From contig JALCRM010000001.1 in NCBI GenBank assembly GCA_022652545.1, forward strand, positions 434,001-498,000: a stretch of DNA of 64,000 nt, written 5' to 3'. This document shows, in pieces, positions 44,997 to 52,170 of the stretch (positions within the stretch are counted from its first letter, which is position 1; each line of letters begins with the position of its first letter). The translations under genes and the position numbers were made by a program. Below the pieces are notes generated by a model. The model did not search any database. It was not told the origin of the DNA and saw only the letters and a program-made list of their open reading frames with translations. Source of the DNA: Lachnospiraceae bacterium (GTDB lineage Bacteria; Bacillota; Clostridia; Lachnospirales; Lachnospiraceae).

Positions 44997-46691
44997 ATGA
45001 GCAAAAATACGATTGACGCCGAAATGCTCTTCAGGATGTTCCTGGCCGGAGCTGACAATCTGAAGGCCAACAAAGAATGGATCAATGAACTGAATGTTTT
45101 CCCTGTCCCCGACGGTGATACGGGAACAAATATGACGATGACGATCATGTCGGCAGTCAGGGAAGTGGCAGGACTTGGAAACGACTATGACATGATGACG
45201 CTCTGCAAGGCCATCAATTCCGGTTCGCTCAGAGGTGCCCGCGGCAACTCCGGCGTCATTCTTTCGCAGCTGCTGCGCGGCTTCTGCAAGGGTGTGCGCG
45301 ATTATAAGGAGATCGATATTAAGATCATAGCCGAGGGCTGCGACAGGGCGGTGGAGACGGCTTACAAGGCGGTCATGAAGCCGAAGGAAGGAACGATCCT
45401 CACCGTTGCCAAGGGTGTGGCGGCAAAAGCCAGGGAAGTCGCCGAAAGCGGCGAGACAGATCTCGACAAATGTTTTGCATCCATTCTGGAACACGGAGAT
45501 GAAGTGCTGGCGAGTACGCCGGATATGCTTCCTGTTTTGAAACAGGCGGGCGTGGTGGACTCCGGCGGACAGGGCCTTATGCAGGTGCTGAAGGGGTGTC
45601 TTGAAGGCTACCGCGGGAAAGTGGTAACGCCGGAAGACATTGCCAGAAACGATGCCCAGGCGAAACAGGGAGAGTCACAGCCGAAGAGCGAAGCACAGGA
45701 AAAGGCAGTCATCCGCTTCGGCTACTGTACGGAATTCGTCATCCTGCTGGACAAGAAATCCAACATCTGGAATACCAAGACAGAGAAGGATTTCAAGGCG
45801 TTTCTGGAGACCATCGGCGACTCCATCGCATGCGTTGCCGATGAAGAAGCAGTGAAGGTACACGTACATACGAACGATCCGGGACTTGCGATCCAGAGAG
45901 CGCTGATGTACGGCCAGCTGTCTGACCTGAAGATAGACAACATGCGCCTGGAACATGAGGAAACTCTGCATGCGGGTGCAGAGAAGGCAGCTGCGAAGGA
46001 ACCCGAACAGCAGGAAAAGATGCCGCGCAAGAGCGTGGCGTTCATAGCCGTTTCCGTGGGCGAAGGGCTGAGCGAGATCTTCAGGGGACTGGGCGTGGAC
46101 TACGTACTCAGCGGCGGCCAGACGATGAACCCCAGCACGGAAGACATGCTGGAAGCGATCAGCAAGGTGAATGCAGATACCATCTTCATTCTGCCCAACA
46201 ATAAAAACATTATCCTGGCAGCCAATCAGGCGGCAGGTATGACAAAGGACTGCAAAGTCATTGTGATCCCTACGAGGACCATCCCGCAGGGAATTACGGC
46301 AGTGATCAATTACATGCCGGAAGTGGAAGCCGACGTCAACACCGAGAATATGACGGAGGAGATCAAAAAGGTCAAGAGCGCTGAGGTCACCTACTCGGTA
46401 CGAGATACCGTGATCGAAGACACCTCGATCAAGGAAGGCGACATCATGGGCATCGGCGACAGTGGCATCCTGGCTGTCGGCAAAGACCGGGACGAAACGA
46501 CGATCGAGACACTGCAGCGTATGGTCACGCCGGATACGGCACTGATCAGTATTTATTACGGCAGCGACATTTCCTCTTCGGATGCTGATCACTTCAGCGA
46601 ACGCGTAAAGGAAACCTTCCCGCAGTGCGACATAGAACTTCAGGCAGGCGGCCAGCCGATCTACTACTATATTCTTTCGGCAGAGGAATAG
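44997..46691 (+). CDS. fakA: DhaL/DAK1-like kinase, FakA (YloV) family
   Basis: Probable fatty acid kinase subunit that phosphorylates fatty acids presented by DegV-type FakB. The 564-aa protein has the N-terminal DhaL nucleotide-binding domain (NVFPVPDGDTGTNMTMTI, GSLRGARGNSGVILSQLLRG, GGQGLMQVLKG), a middle region, and a C-terminal DAK1_2-like domain (VDYVLSGGQTMNPSTEDM, FILPNNKNIILAA). ATG 44997 follows CAGGAGG. In many genomes recG comes directly next; here a 2.2-kb accessory segment intervenes, with recG and degV beyond it. Confidence 0.9.
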   Translation: MSKNTIDAEMLFRMFLAGADNLKANKEWINELNVFPVPDGDTGTNMTMTIMSAVREVAGLGNDYDMMTLCKAINSGSLRGARGNSGVILSQLLRGFCKGVRDYKEIDIKIIAEGCDRAVETAYKAVMKPKEGTILTVAKGVAAKAREVAESGETDLDKCFASILEHGDEVLASTPDMLPVLKQAGVVDSGGQGLMQVLKGCLEGYRGKVVTPEDIARNDAQAKQGESQPKSEAQEKAVIRFGYCTEFVILLDKKSNIWNTKTEKDFKAFLETIGDSIACVADEEAVKVHVHTNDPGLAIQRALMYGQLSDLKIDNMRLEHEETLHAGAEKAAAKEPEQQEKMPRKSVAFIAVSVGEGLSEIFRGLGVDYVLSGGQTMNPSTEDMLEAISKVNADTIFILPNNKNIILAANQAAGMTKDCKVIVIPTRTIPQGITAVINYMPEVEADVNTENMTEEIKKVKSAEVTYSVRDTVIEDTSIKEGDIMGIGDSGILAVGKDRDETTIETLQRMVTPDTALISIYYGSDISSSDADHFSERVKETFPQCDIELQAGGQPIYYYILSAEE

Positions 46692-46738
46692 GCTGCATCC
46701 CTGTTCGTCGGGAAATGAAAACAAAACATCATAAGCGA

Positions 46739-46777
46739 AGGACTGCTGCGCGGGATCAGGGCGCGGCAGTCCTTTTT
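46739..46777 (+). terminator. intrinsic terminator after fakA
   Basis: A 13-bp stem (AGGACTGC plus TGCGC pairing with GCGCG plus GCAGTCCT, one T-G pair) with a 9-nt loop, followed by T5. Confidence 0.88.
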
Positions 46778-46793
46778 CCGCGATTGATACAAC

Positions 46794-47135
46794 TTACAGC
46801 AGGGAAGGGTGTTTTGCGGAATACAGTCGGTCGATCGTCTGGCTCCAGCTGTCTTTCTTGGTCAGAAACCGCAAAAGGGTGCCGCTGCTGCCGTCTCCGG
46901 ACAGATGATAAACGGCGAGGTGCTCCGGAAACTCTGCAAGGAAAAGGCCATTGCCCACACGTATGAAACGCTTTACGAAATAGCAGCAGTGAAACCAGGG
47001 GTCAGGGCACGGCGCAGCGCCGTCGGCAGAGATGCGATTGAGGCAGTCAGACAGGAGATCGCGGATATAGGGAGAATCTTTCCGGATTTTCATCAGATCA
47101 TGTTCCGCCGAGGAAGTAAGCATGAAACGTGCCAT
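46794..47135 (-). CDS. hypothetical protein, possible toxin of a toxin-antitoxin-like pair
   Basis: A 113-aa basic protein. The N-terminus ARFMLTSSAEHDLMKIRKD is reminiscent of RelE/ParE-type toxins (a strand followed by an Asp-Leu helix), but the rest (PWFHCCYFVKRFIRVG, HLAVYHLSGDGSSGTLLRF) matches no family that I recognise, and catalytic residues cannot be assigned. Its ATG shares a base with the stop of the small upstream gene (TGATG), and GGGAG lies 9 bp before it. The size, order and overlap are those of a toxin gene. It converges with fakA and lies beside an integrase. Confidence 0.6.
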   Translation of the reverse strand: MARFMLTSSAEHDLMKIRKDSPYIRDLLSDCLNRISADGAAPCPDPWFHCCYFVKRFIRVGNGLFLAEFPEHLAVYHLSGDGSSGTLLRFLTKKDSWSQTIDRLYSAKHPSLL

Positions 47136-47311
47136 CAGTACGTTCTCCCTTCCAGATCGCGTACGGCGTCGGATAGCAGCCGCCTGATACCGGCTTCTTC
47201 TTCGTTCAGTCCCCGCAGGATCTCAGCGCGCAGCTCTTCGGCCGGCTGTTCTTCGTTACTTTGTATACGCATGACTGGCGGCGGATCAAATTCCCACTTT
47301 TCCACAGACAT
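47135..47311 (-). CDS. 58-aa hypothetical protein, possible antitoxin
   Basis: A short gene beginning MSVEKWEFDPPPVMRIQ and ending with an acidic helical half (EELRAEILRGLNEEEAGIRRLL). It has a strong AAGGAGGG site 6 bp before the ATG, which with the coupled downstream gene makes it credible despite its size. It is acidic whereas its partner is basic, as expected for an antitoxin-toxin pair. No ribbon-helix-helix or helix-turn-helix motif is evident. Function is inferred only from architecture. Confidence 0.6.
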   Translation of the reverse strand: MSVEKWEFDPPPVMRIQSNEEQPAEELRAEILRGLNEEEAGIRRLLSDAVRDLEGRTY

Positions 47312-47359
47312 TTTTCCCTCCTTAGAAAAAAAGTTGCCGGAAACGGAACCGATGATGAT

Positions 47360-47388
47360 AAAATAACCGTAGGTAGACCGATGGACAA
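47360..47388 (-). promoter_or_regulatory. candidate promoter of the TA-like pair (minus strand)
   Basis: Minus strand: TTGTCC (47383-47388), 17-bp spacer, TATTTT (47360-47365), about 50 bp before the 58-aa gene. Confidence 0.45.
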
Positions 47389-47724
47389 ACCAGACTGTAG
47401 CTGAGGCAGTTCTTTAAAAGTCAGCCGGCAGATAAAACGGAGAATACCGGCGGAAGGAGAGAGGATAAAGATAGTAAATAAAACGGAATAGTTTTTGTTT
47501 TGCGTATATAAGTATAATTGATGTTACAATTTACTATATATCATAAATTGAATAATCAATCAATACAAATTGCCAACATCAATGAAACAGATTTAAAATT
47601 CTTTATATTGTCTTCCGAATAAGTGCTATTTCTCCAGAAGGCTTTTCAGGACCCCGTGCCATAGAAAGCGTCTCATTCCGACAGCGGTCGGAATCGGATC
47701 TTTTGAGAAAGGGTGAAAGGCCTC
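47389..47724. other. AT-rich non-coding block between the TA-like pair and the integrase
   Basis: No credible gene. From about 47480 to 47640 the DNA is strikingly AT-rich against GC-rich surroundings, a composition break suggesting foreign origin or a regulatory/recombination site. It holds a long imperfect inverted repeat (47517-47583), a TATAAT at 47513-47518 without a good -35, and a perfect 8-bp inverted repeat ATTCCGAC-AGCG-GTCGGAAT (47675-47694) 30 bp before the integrase. Confidence 0.75.
47517..47583. repeat. imperfect inverted repeat, candidate recombination or operator site
   Basis: Left arm ATTGATGTT-A-CAATTT (47517-47532) and right arm AAATTG-CC-AACATCAAT (47567-47583) are complementary over 15 positions with a 1-versus-2-nt interruption; the 34-nt centre is AT-rich and contains ATTGA-ATAA-TCAAT. 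Confidence 0.7.
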
Positions 47725-48705
47725 ATGGATTCAACAGTCACATTTCAGGAAGTTGCCGTATTGTGGCTAAAACACATTAAGAGTACGGTGGCTCCTTCTA
47801 CTTATCTGGAGTATCACCGGGTGACCGAGGTGCATATACTGCCGGCGCTTGGGAATTATACCCCGTCAGCTGTCGACAGCGCGCTCCTCGAAAAATTCAT
47901 GTCGGATCTGTCAGGGGCGCCTTCCGATCCCGGCCGCCATCCGTCCCCCACGACCGTAAAACACATCTTTACAATTCTGCGGCAGATCCTGCATTTTGCA
48001 GCAGCCGAAGGCTTCATGCCCGAGGTAAATACCCGTGCACCCCGCTTCAGGACACCGCCCTCTGCGGGCAGGTGCTTTCAAAGCAGTGACATCCCGGTGC
48101 TGACTGCTTTTGCGGAGAAAGGCGGGATACGGGAGTATGGTATCCTTCTCTGCCTTGATATGGGTCTGCGGATCGGGGAGCTCTGTGCGCTTCAGTGGGC
48201 GGATGTCGACCTCGAGAACGGCATCCTGCATGTAAGAAAGACCGTAAAACGCGTTGAAAACGAGCAGCCCGGTGCGCAGCGCTGCCTCATGGTCATCGGA
48301 GAGCCCAAGACACGCACATCTTACCGGGACATTCCCATACCGGACGAGATCTGGGCCAGACTCAGAACTTTTCGCTCGGAAGCCGGAAGCGATGCGTGCT
48401 ATGTTTTGAACGGCAGGAGCGACCGGTTTGTGCTGCCGCGCAGCTACGAGCACAGTTTTGCCACCTGGCTTGAAAAATGCGGCATTCCGGCGATCAATGT
48501 ACATTCGCTGCGGCACAGTTTTGCCACCCGCTGCCTGCAGTACGGCTGCGGGCTCAAACCGCTGAGCGAAATGCTGGGGCATTCGAGCGTCAGTACTACG
48601 CTGAATTTATATATCCATTCCAATATGGATGAAAAACGCGATGCGATCAATACACTGACGGGAAAGAAGAACGGCATCCGCCGCAAAACATACCGAAAGA
48701 AATGA
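47725..48705 (+). CDS. tyrosine recombinase / phage-type integrase
   Basis: A 326-aa site-specific recombinase. Residues about 3-100 form the SAM-like core-binding domain (TFQEVAVLWLKHIKSTVAPS). The catalytic domain keeps the full set: Arg in DMGLRIGELCALQW, Lys in GEPKTRTSYRDIPI, HxxR in HSLRHSFATR, His in EMLGHSSVSTTLNLY and the Tyr nucleophile in NLYIH. It therefore looks functional. ATG 47725 has AAAGG upstream; GTG 47713 is an alternative. No excisionase, replication or structural phage genes accompany it. Its position between fakA and recG marks an insertion. It is not the usual XerC/XerD by context, but that cannot be excluded. Confidence 0.88.
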   Translation: MDSTVTFQEVAVLWLKHIKSTVAPSTYLEYHRVTEVHILPALGNYTPSAVDSALLEKFMSDLSGAPSDPGRHPSPTTVKHIFTILRQILHFAAAEGFMPEVNTRAPRFRTPPSAGRCFQSSDIPVLTAFAEKGGIREYGILLCLDMGLRIGELCALQWADVDLENGILHVRKTVKRVENEQPGAQRCLMVIGEPKTRTSYRDIPIPDEIWARLRTFRSEAGSDACYVLNGRSDRFVLPRSYEHSFATWLEKCGIPAINVHSLRHSFATRCLQYGCGLKPLSEMLGHSSVSTTLNLYIHSNMDEKRDAINTLTGKKNGIRRKTYRKK

Positions 48706-48890
48706 GGGCCCCAGAAAGCCGCAGTATCACGCGTTCTTACGGGGCAGAGACGATGCGCAAAACAAAAACATTTGCGTACAGATTTCAGAATTCGTTCAAC
48801 CGGCCCCGGAAGAAAGCAACTACCGGAGAAAATCGTATCCACACCATCATAATACCTTTCCGTATCTGTTTCGCCTCCCATTTTTTAATA

Positions 48891-48899
48891 TGTTATAAT
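48891..48899 (+). promoter_or_regulatory. extended -10 promoter candidate of recG
   Basis: TGTTATAAT: TG, one base, then TATAAT (48894-48899), with no good -35. The 270-bp gap after the integrase has no convincing gene. Confidence 0.5.
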
Positions 48900-48937
48900 C
48901 TATCGGTACCTGAAAAAGATCGATAAAAAGCAGCTGT

Positions 48938-48958
48938 ATCCGGCACATTTTGCCGGAT
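48938..48958 (+). promoter_or_regulatory. hairpin in the recG leader
   Basis: Perfect 8-bp stem ATCCGGCA / TGCCGGAT with a CATTT loop, directly before the CCGGAGAG ribosome binding site of recG. Confidence 0.45.
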
Positions 48959-48975
48959 TCCGGAGAGAGCAGCAC

Positions 48976-51153
48976 ATGGCTTCAGCAGCCGACAGCGAGG
49001 GGAAAAAGAGAATAAAGCGCACAGGGACCGCCGGGCGCACAGTCACAGCGGACTCACCCCTGTCGGATGTGAAGGGCGTAGGCGAGAAAACCGCCGGTCT
49101 GCTGGCTTCGCGTGGGCTTGTCAGCGTCGGAGACCTGCTGCGGTATTATCCGGTCTCGTACGACTTTTATGAGGACCCGGTGCTTTCTTCGTCTGCAGAG
49201 CCCGGCAAAGTGGTTTCCCTAGTCCTTACCATTCTCCGGAGCGGGTCCACATTTCACAGGAACGGTCATTCCGTGACATATTTTACCGCCGCAGATGCCG
49301 GCGGCCAGGTGCGGCTCGTCTATTTCAACATGCCCTACCTTGCAAAGACGATGAAAGCGGGCATGACACGTGTTTTTCGCGCGATCCTGAAGCAGGCCGG
49401 CAACGGCAACCTGTTTCTCGAACAGCCGGCTTCCTTCGCACCGCAGGACTACGATGCCCTGCGCGGCACCATGCAGCCCCGCTATTCCCTCACAAAAGGG
49501 CTGAAAAACGGGCAGGTAAAGAAAACAGTGCACCGGATCCTGGAACTGCTTGGTATCCTTCCGGCAGATCCGGAAGGACAGCCCGCTTCCCCTCTCTATG
49601 CCGAGTATCTTCCGGCCGGAGATCTCGGGGAACTGGGGCTTCTTAACGAGCCTGACGCCATCGCGGGTATTCATTTTCCGGATACCGCTGCCCGCCTGAA
49701 TGCGGCGCACGAACGCCTGGCTTTTGATGAATTCCTGATGTTTCTGCTGTCCATGGAACAGGTGGGCAAAACATCGGCACAGATCCGCAATCCGCATCCG
49801 ATGATCGAAACGGCGGCTCCGGAGCGCCTTATCGAGGCATTGCCCTATGAACTGACAGACTCGCAGAAGAAGGCGTACAGGGAGATCTGTGACGACCTGT
49901 GCGGGCCGTATGTAATGAACAGACTGCTTCAGGGCGACGTGGGTTCCGGAAAGACGATCCTGGCCTTTCTGGCACTGCTCCTGACCGTTTCCAACGGCAT
50001 GCAAGGAGCGATGATGGCACCGACGGAAGTCCTGGCGGAACAGCATATGCGGAACCTGAAGGATATGGTCGAGCGGTACAGCCTGCCGATCCGTCCCGTG
50101 CTCCTGACCGGAGCAGTGACAGGAAAAGCCAGGAAGGCTGCGCTGGAAGAGATCAGCTCCGGAGAAGCGAACGTCGTGATCGGAACACATGCCCTGATCC
50201 AGGACAGCGTTGTATACCACGGCCTGGGACTGGTCGTGACGGATGAACAGCACCGGTTCGGCGTACTTCAGCGGGAGCGCTTTTCCGGCAAAGGAGAGTG
50301 CGTGCCTGTCCTCGTAATGAGCGCCACGCCGATCCCCAGGACGCTGGCGATCATTCTGTACGGAGACCTCAGCGTCTCGCTCCTCACAGACATGCCGAAG
50401 AACAGGCTTCCCATCCGGAATACGGTACTGGATGCGGCATCCTGGAGGGAAAAGAGCTGGAGATTCATAGCCGGCCAGATCCGTCAGGGAAGACAAGCCT
50501 ATATCGTCTGCCCCGAAGTAGAGAATGAAAGCGGCATTTACGGGGACGATATGGCCAATGTCACCGATTATACACTCATGGTAAGGAAGGCCTTTCCGAA
50601 GGAGGTCACGGTCGCATCCCTGCACGGGCGTATGAAAGCGGCAGAGAAGGAACGCATCATGACGGATTTTGCCGATCACAGGACAGACCTCCTGGTCACA
50701 ACGACGGTCATCGAAGTGGGGATCAATGTTGCGAACGCGACGGTCATGATGATAGAAAACGCAGAGCGTTTCGGTCTGGCACAGCTCCATCAGCTGCGCG
50801 GGCGCGTCGGACGCGGCGCGGAACAGTCCTACTGCATCTTCCTGTACAGCGGGGAGGAGGGAAAGAAGCCGCAGCGGCTGGAGATCCTTGAGCATTCTGA
50901 CGACGGATTCTTCATCGCCGAGCAGGATCTGAAACTGCGGGGTCCCGGAGAGCTCCTTGGTGTTCGCCAGAGCGGCGAACTTGGTTTTGCACTGGCCGAT
51001 ATCTACCGGGACCGGGAACTGCTGCAGAAAGCCTCGGCTTACCTGCAGAAACTGAAGCGGGAGGATCCTGATCTGGCACTTCCGGAACACGCGGAAATGG
51101 CGGCCAGGCTGCGCGCCGAAACATCGAAATCAGTTGACTTTAGGAGTATCTGA
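48976..51153 (+). CDS. recG: ATP-dependent DNA helicase RecG
   Basis: Branched-DNA and stalled-fork translocase. The 725-aa protein has an N-terminal wedge/OB domain (DVKGVGEKTAGLLASRGL, HSVTYFTAADAGGQVRLVYFN), then the helicase core: Walker A GDVGSGKTILAFLAL, MAPTEVLAEQH (Ia), DEQHRFGVLQR (II), SATPIPRTLAIILYGD (III), TTVIEVGINVANA (V) and QLRGRVGRG (VI). The C-terminal TRG-type segment RGPGELLGVRQSG is present. ATG 48976 follows CCGGAGAG. With RuvAB and RecU it completes a junction-processing set. Confidence 0.97.
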   Translation: MASAADSEGKKRIKRTGTAGRTVTADSPLSDVKGVGEKTAGLLASRGLVSVGDLLRYYPVSYDFYEDPVLSSSAEPGKVVSLVLTILRSGSTFHRNGHSVTYFTAADAGGQVRLVYFNMPYLAKTMKAGMTRVFRAILKQAGNGNLFLEQPASFAPQDYDALRGTMQPRYSLTKGLKNGQVKKTVHRILELLGILPADPEGQPASPLYAEYLPAGDLGELGLLNEPDAIAGIHFPDTAARLNAAHERLAFDEFLMFLLSMEQVGKTSAQIRNPHPMIETAAPERLIEALPYELTDSQKKAYREICDDLCGPYVMNRLLQGDVGSGKTILAFLALLLTVSNGMQGAMMAPTEVLAEQHMRNLKDMVERYSLPIRPVLLTGAVTGKARKAALEEISSGEANVVIGTHALIQDSVVYHGLGLVVTDEQHRFGVLQRERFSGKGECVPVLVMSATPIPRTLAIILYGDLSVSLLTDMPKNRLPIRNTVLDAASWREKSWRFIAGQIRQGRQAYIVCPEVENESGIYGDDMANVTDYTLMVRKAFPKEVTVASLHGRMKAAEKERIMTDFADHRTDLLVTTTVIEVGINVANATVMMIENAERFGLAQLHQLRGRVGRGAEQSYCIFLYSGEEGKKPQRLEILEHSDDGFFIAEQDLKLRGPGELLGVRQSGELGFALADIYRDRELLQKASAYLQKLKREDPDLALPEHAEMAARLRAETSKSVDFRSI

Positions 51154-51162
51154 AAGCATAAT
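51134..51162 (+). promoter_or_regulatory. promoter of degV
   Basis: TTGACT (51134-51139), 17-bp spacer, CATAAT (51157-51162), overlapping the recG stop codon. A further TTGACA at 51181 has no matching -10. Confidence 0.6.
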
Positions 51163-51254
51163 AACTACGTATATTGTGTTTTGACAGCTGTACCAATAAC
51201 AAGATATGGGGGAAGGCCGGTGGCAGCGTAAAACACAGCAGCAGAGGGAGTTGT

Positions 51255-52139
51255 ATGGCGAAGGTAGCGATCGTCACGGACAGCAACAGCGGCATTACGC
51301 AGGAAGAAGCGGCAAAACTGGGTGTAAGCGTCGTACCGATGCCGTTCATGTTCGATGACGATGAGGAAGTATTCTACGAAGGGATCAATCTTAGCAGGAA
51401 GCAGTTCTTTGAAAAACTGGAGACAGCCGGACGTGTAATGACCAGCCAGCCTGCCCCTACGGAGATCCTGAAGGTGTGGGACGGCCTTCTGAACGACGGC
51501 GGCTATGATGAGATCGTCTATATTCCCATGAGTTCAGGCCTTTCCGGCTCCTGCCAGAGTGCCATGATGCTTTCAAGCAATTATGACGACGGCAAGGTGC
51601 AGGTCGTCAATAACCAGCGTATTTCCGTAACACAGAAGCGCTCGGTGCTGGATGCCCTGGAACTTGCGGCTGCGGGGAACAGTGCGGAAGAGATCCATGT
51701 GCGCCTGGAAAAGGCAAAATTCGATTCCAGCATCTATATTATGCCGGAGACCCTGAAGTATCTGAAAAAGGGCGGCCGCATCACGCCGGCAGCGGCTGCG
51801 ATCGGCTCGCTGCTGCATATCCGTCCGGTCCTGCAGATCAGGGGCGAAAGACTGGATGCCTTTGCAAAGGCGCGCACCGATGCGCAGGGCAGGATGATGA
51901 TGATCACGGCCATGCGCAACGACATAGACAAAAAGTTCGGCGGGGTGGCAGCCAAAGATGTCTGGCTGTATGCCGTACATTCGAATGTTCCGGACAAGGA
52001 GCGCGAGTGGGCACAGCAGGTACGCGATGCTTTTCCGGACTATCAGGTGGAAGAGGACTGTCTTTCCCTCAGTGTCTGCTGTCATATCGGGCCGGATGCG
52101 CTCGCCATTGCCTGTTCCAGAAAAATGAAGAATGCATGA
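51255..52139 (+). CDS. DegV family fatty-acid-binding protein (FakB-like)
   Basis: Binds a fatty acid and presents it to the FakA kinase. The 294-aa protein shows the DegV motifs KVAIVTDSNSGITQEEA, MTSQPAPTEILKVW with the Thr-Ser pair, IPMSSGLSGSCQSA, and ETLKYLKKGGRITPAAAAIGSLL. ATG 51255 follows GAGGGAG. The fakA-like gene is 5 kb upstream, so the pair could feed acyl-phosphate to PlsY and PlsX encoded in this window. The substrate is inferred from the family. Confidence 0.9.
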   Translation: MAKVAIVTDSNSGITQEEAAKLGVSVVPMPFMFDDDEEVFYEGINLSRKQFFEKLETAGRVMTSQPAPTEILKVWDGLLNDGGYDEIVYIPMSSGLSGSCQSAMMLSSNYDDGKVQVVNNQRISVTQKRSVLDALELAAAGNSAEEIHVRLEKAKFDSSIYIMPETLKYLKKGGRITPAAAAIGSLLHIRPVLQIRGERLDAFAKARTDAQGRMMMITAMRNDIDKKFGGVAAKDVWLYAVHSNVPDKEREWAQQVRDAFPDYQVEEDCLSLSVCCHIGPDALAIACSRKMKNA

Positions 52140-52170
52140 TCAATCATACTGACGCAGAGGTAGCATTGTT

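Noticed and set aside
46809-47366. Plus-strand 185-codon frame opposite the TA-like pair
   Set aside because: The minus strand has two coupled genes with strong ribosome binding sites; the plus frame has none and ends in Ser/Arg-rich shadow sequence.
48753-48926. Possible small gene between the integrase and recG (MRKTKTFAYRFQ start)
   Set aside because: GGCAGAG lies upstream, but the product is short, has no pattern, and runs through the likely recG promoter region.
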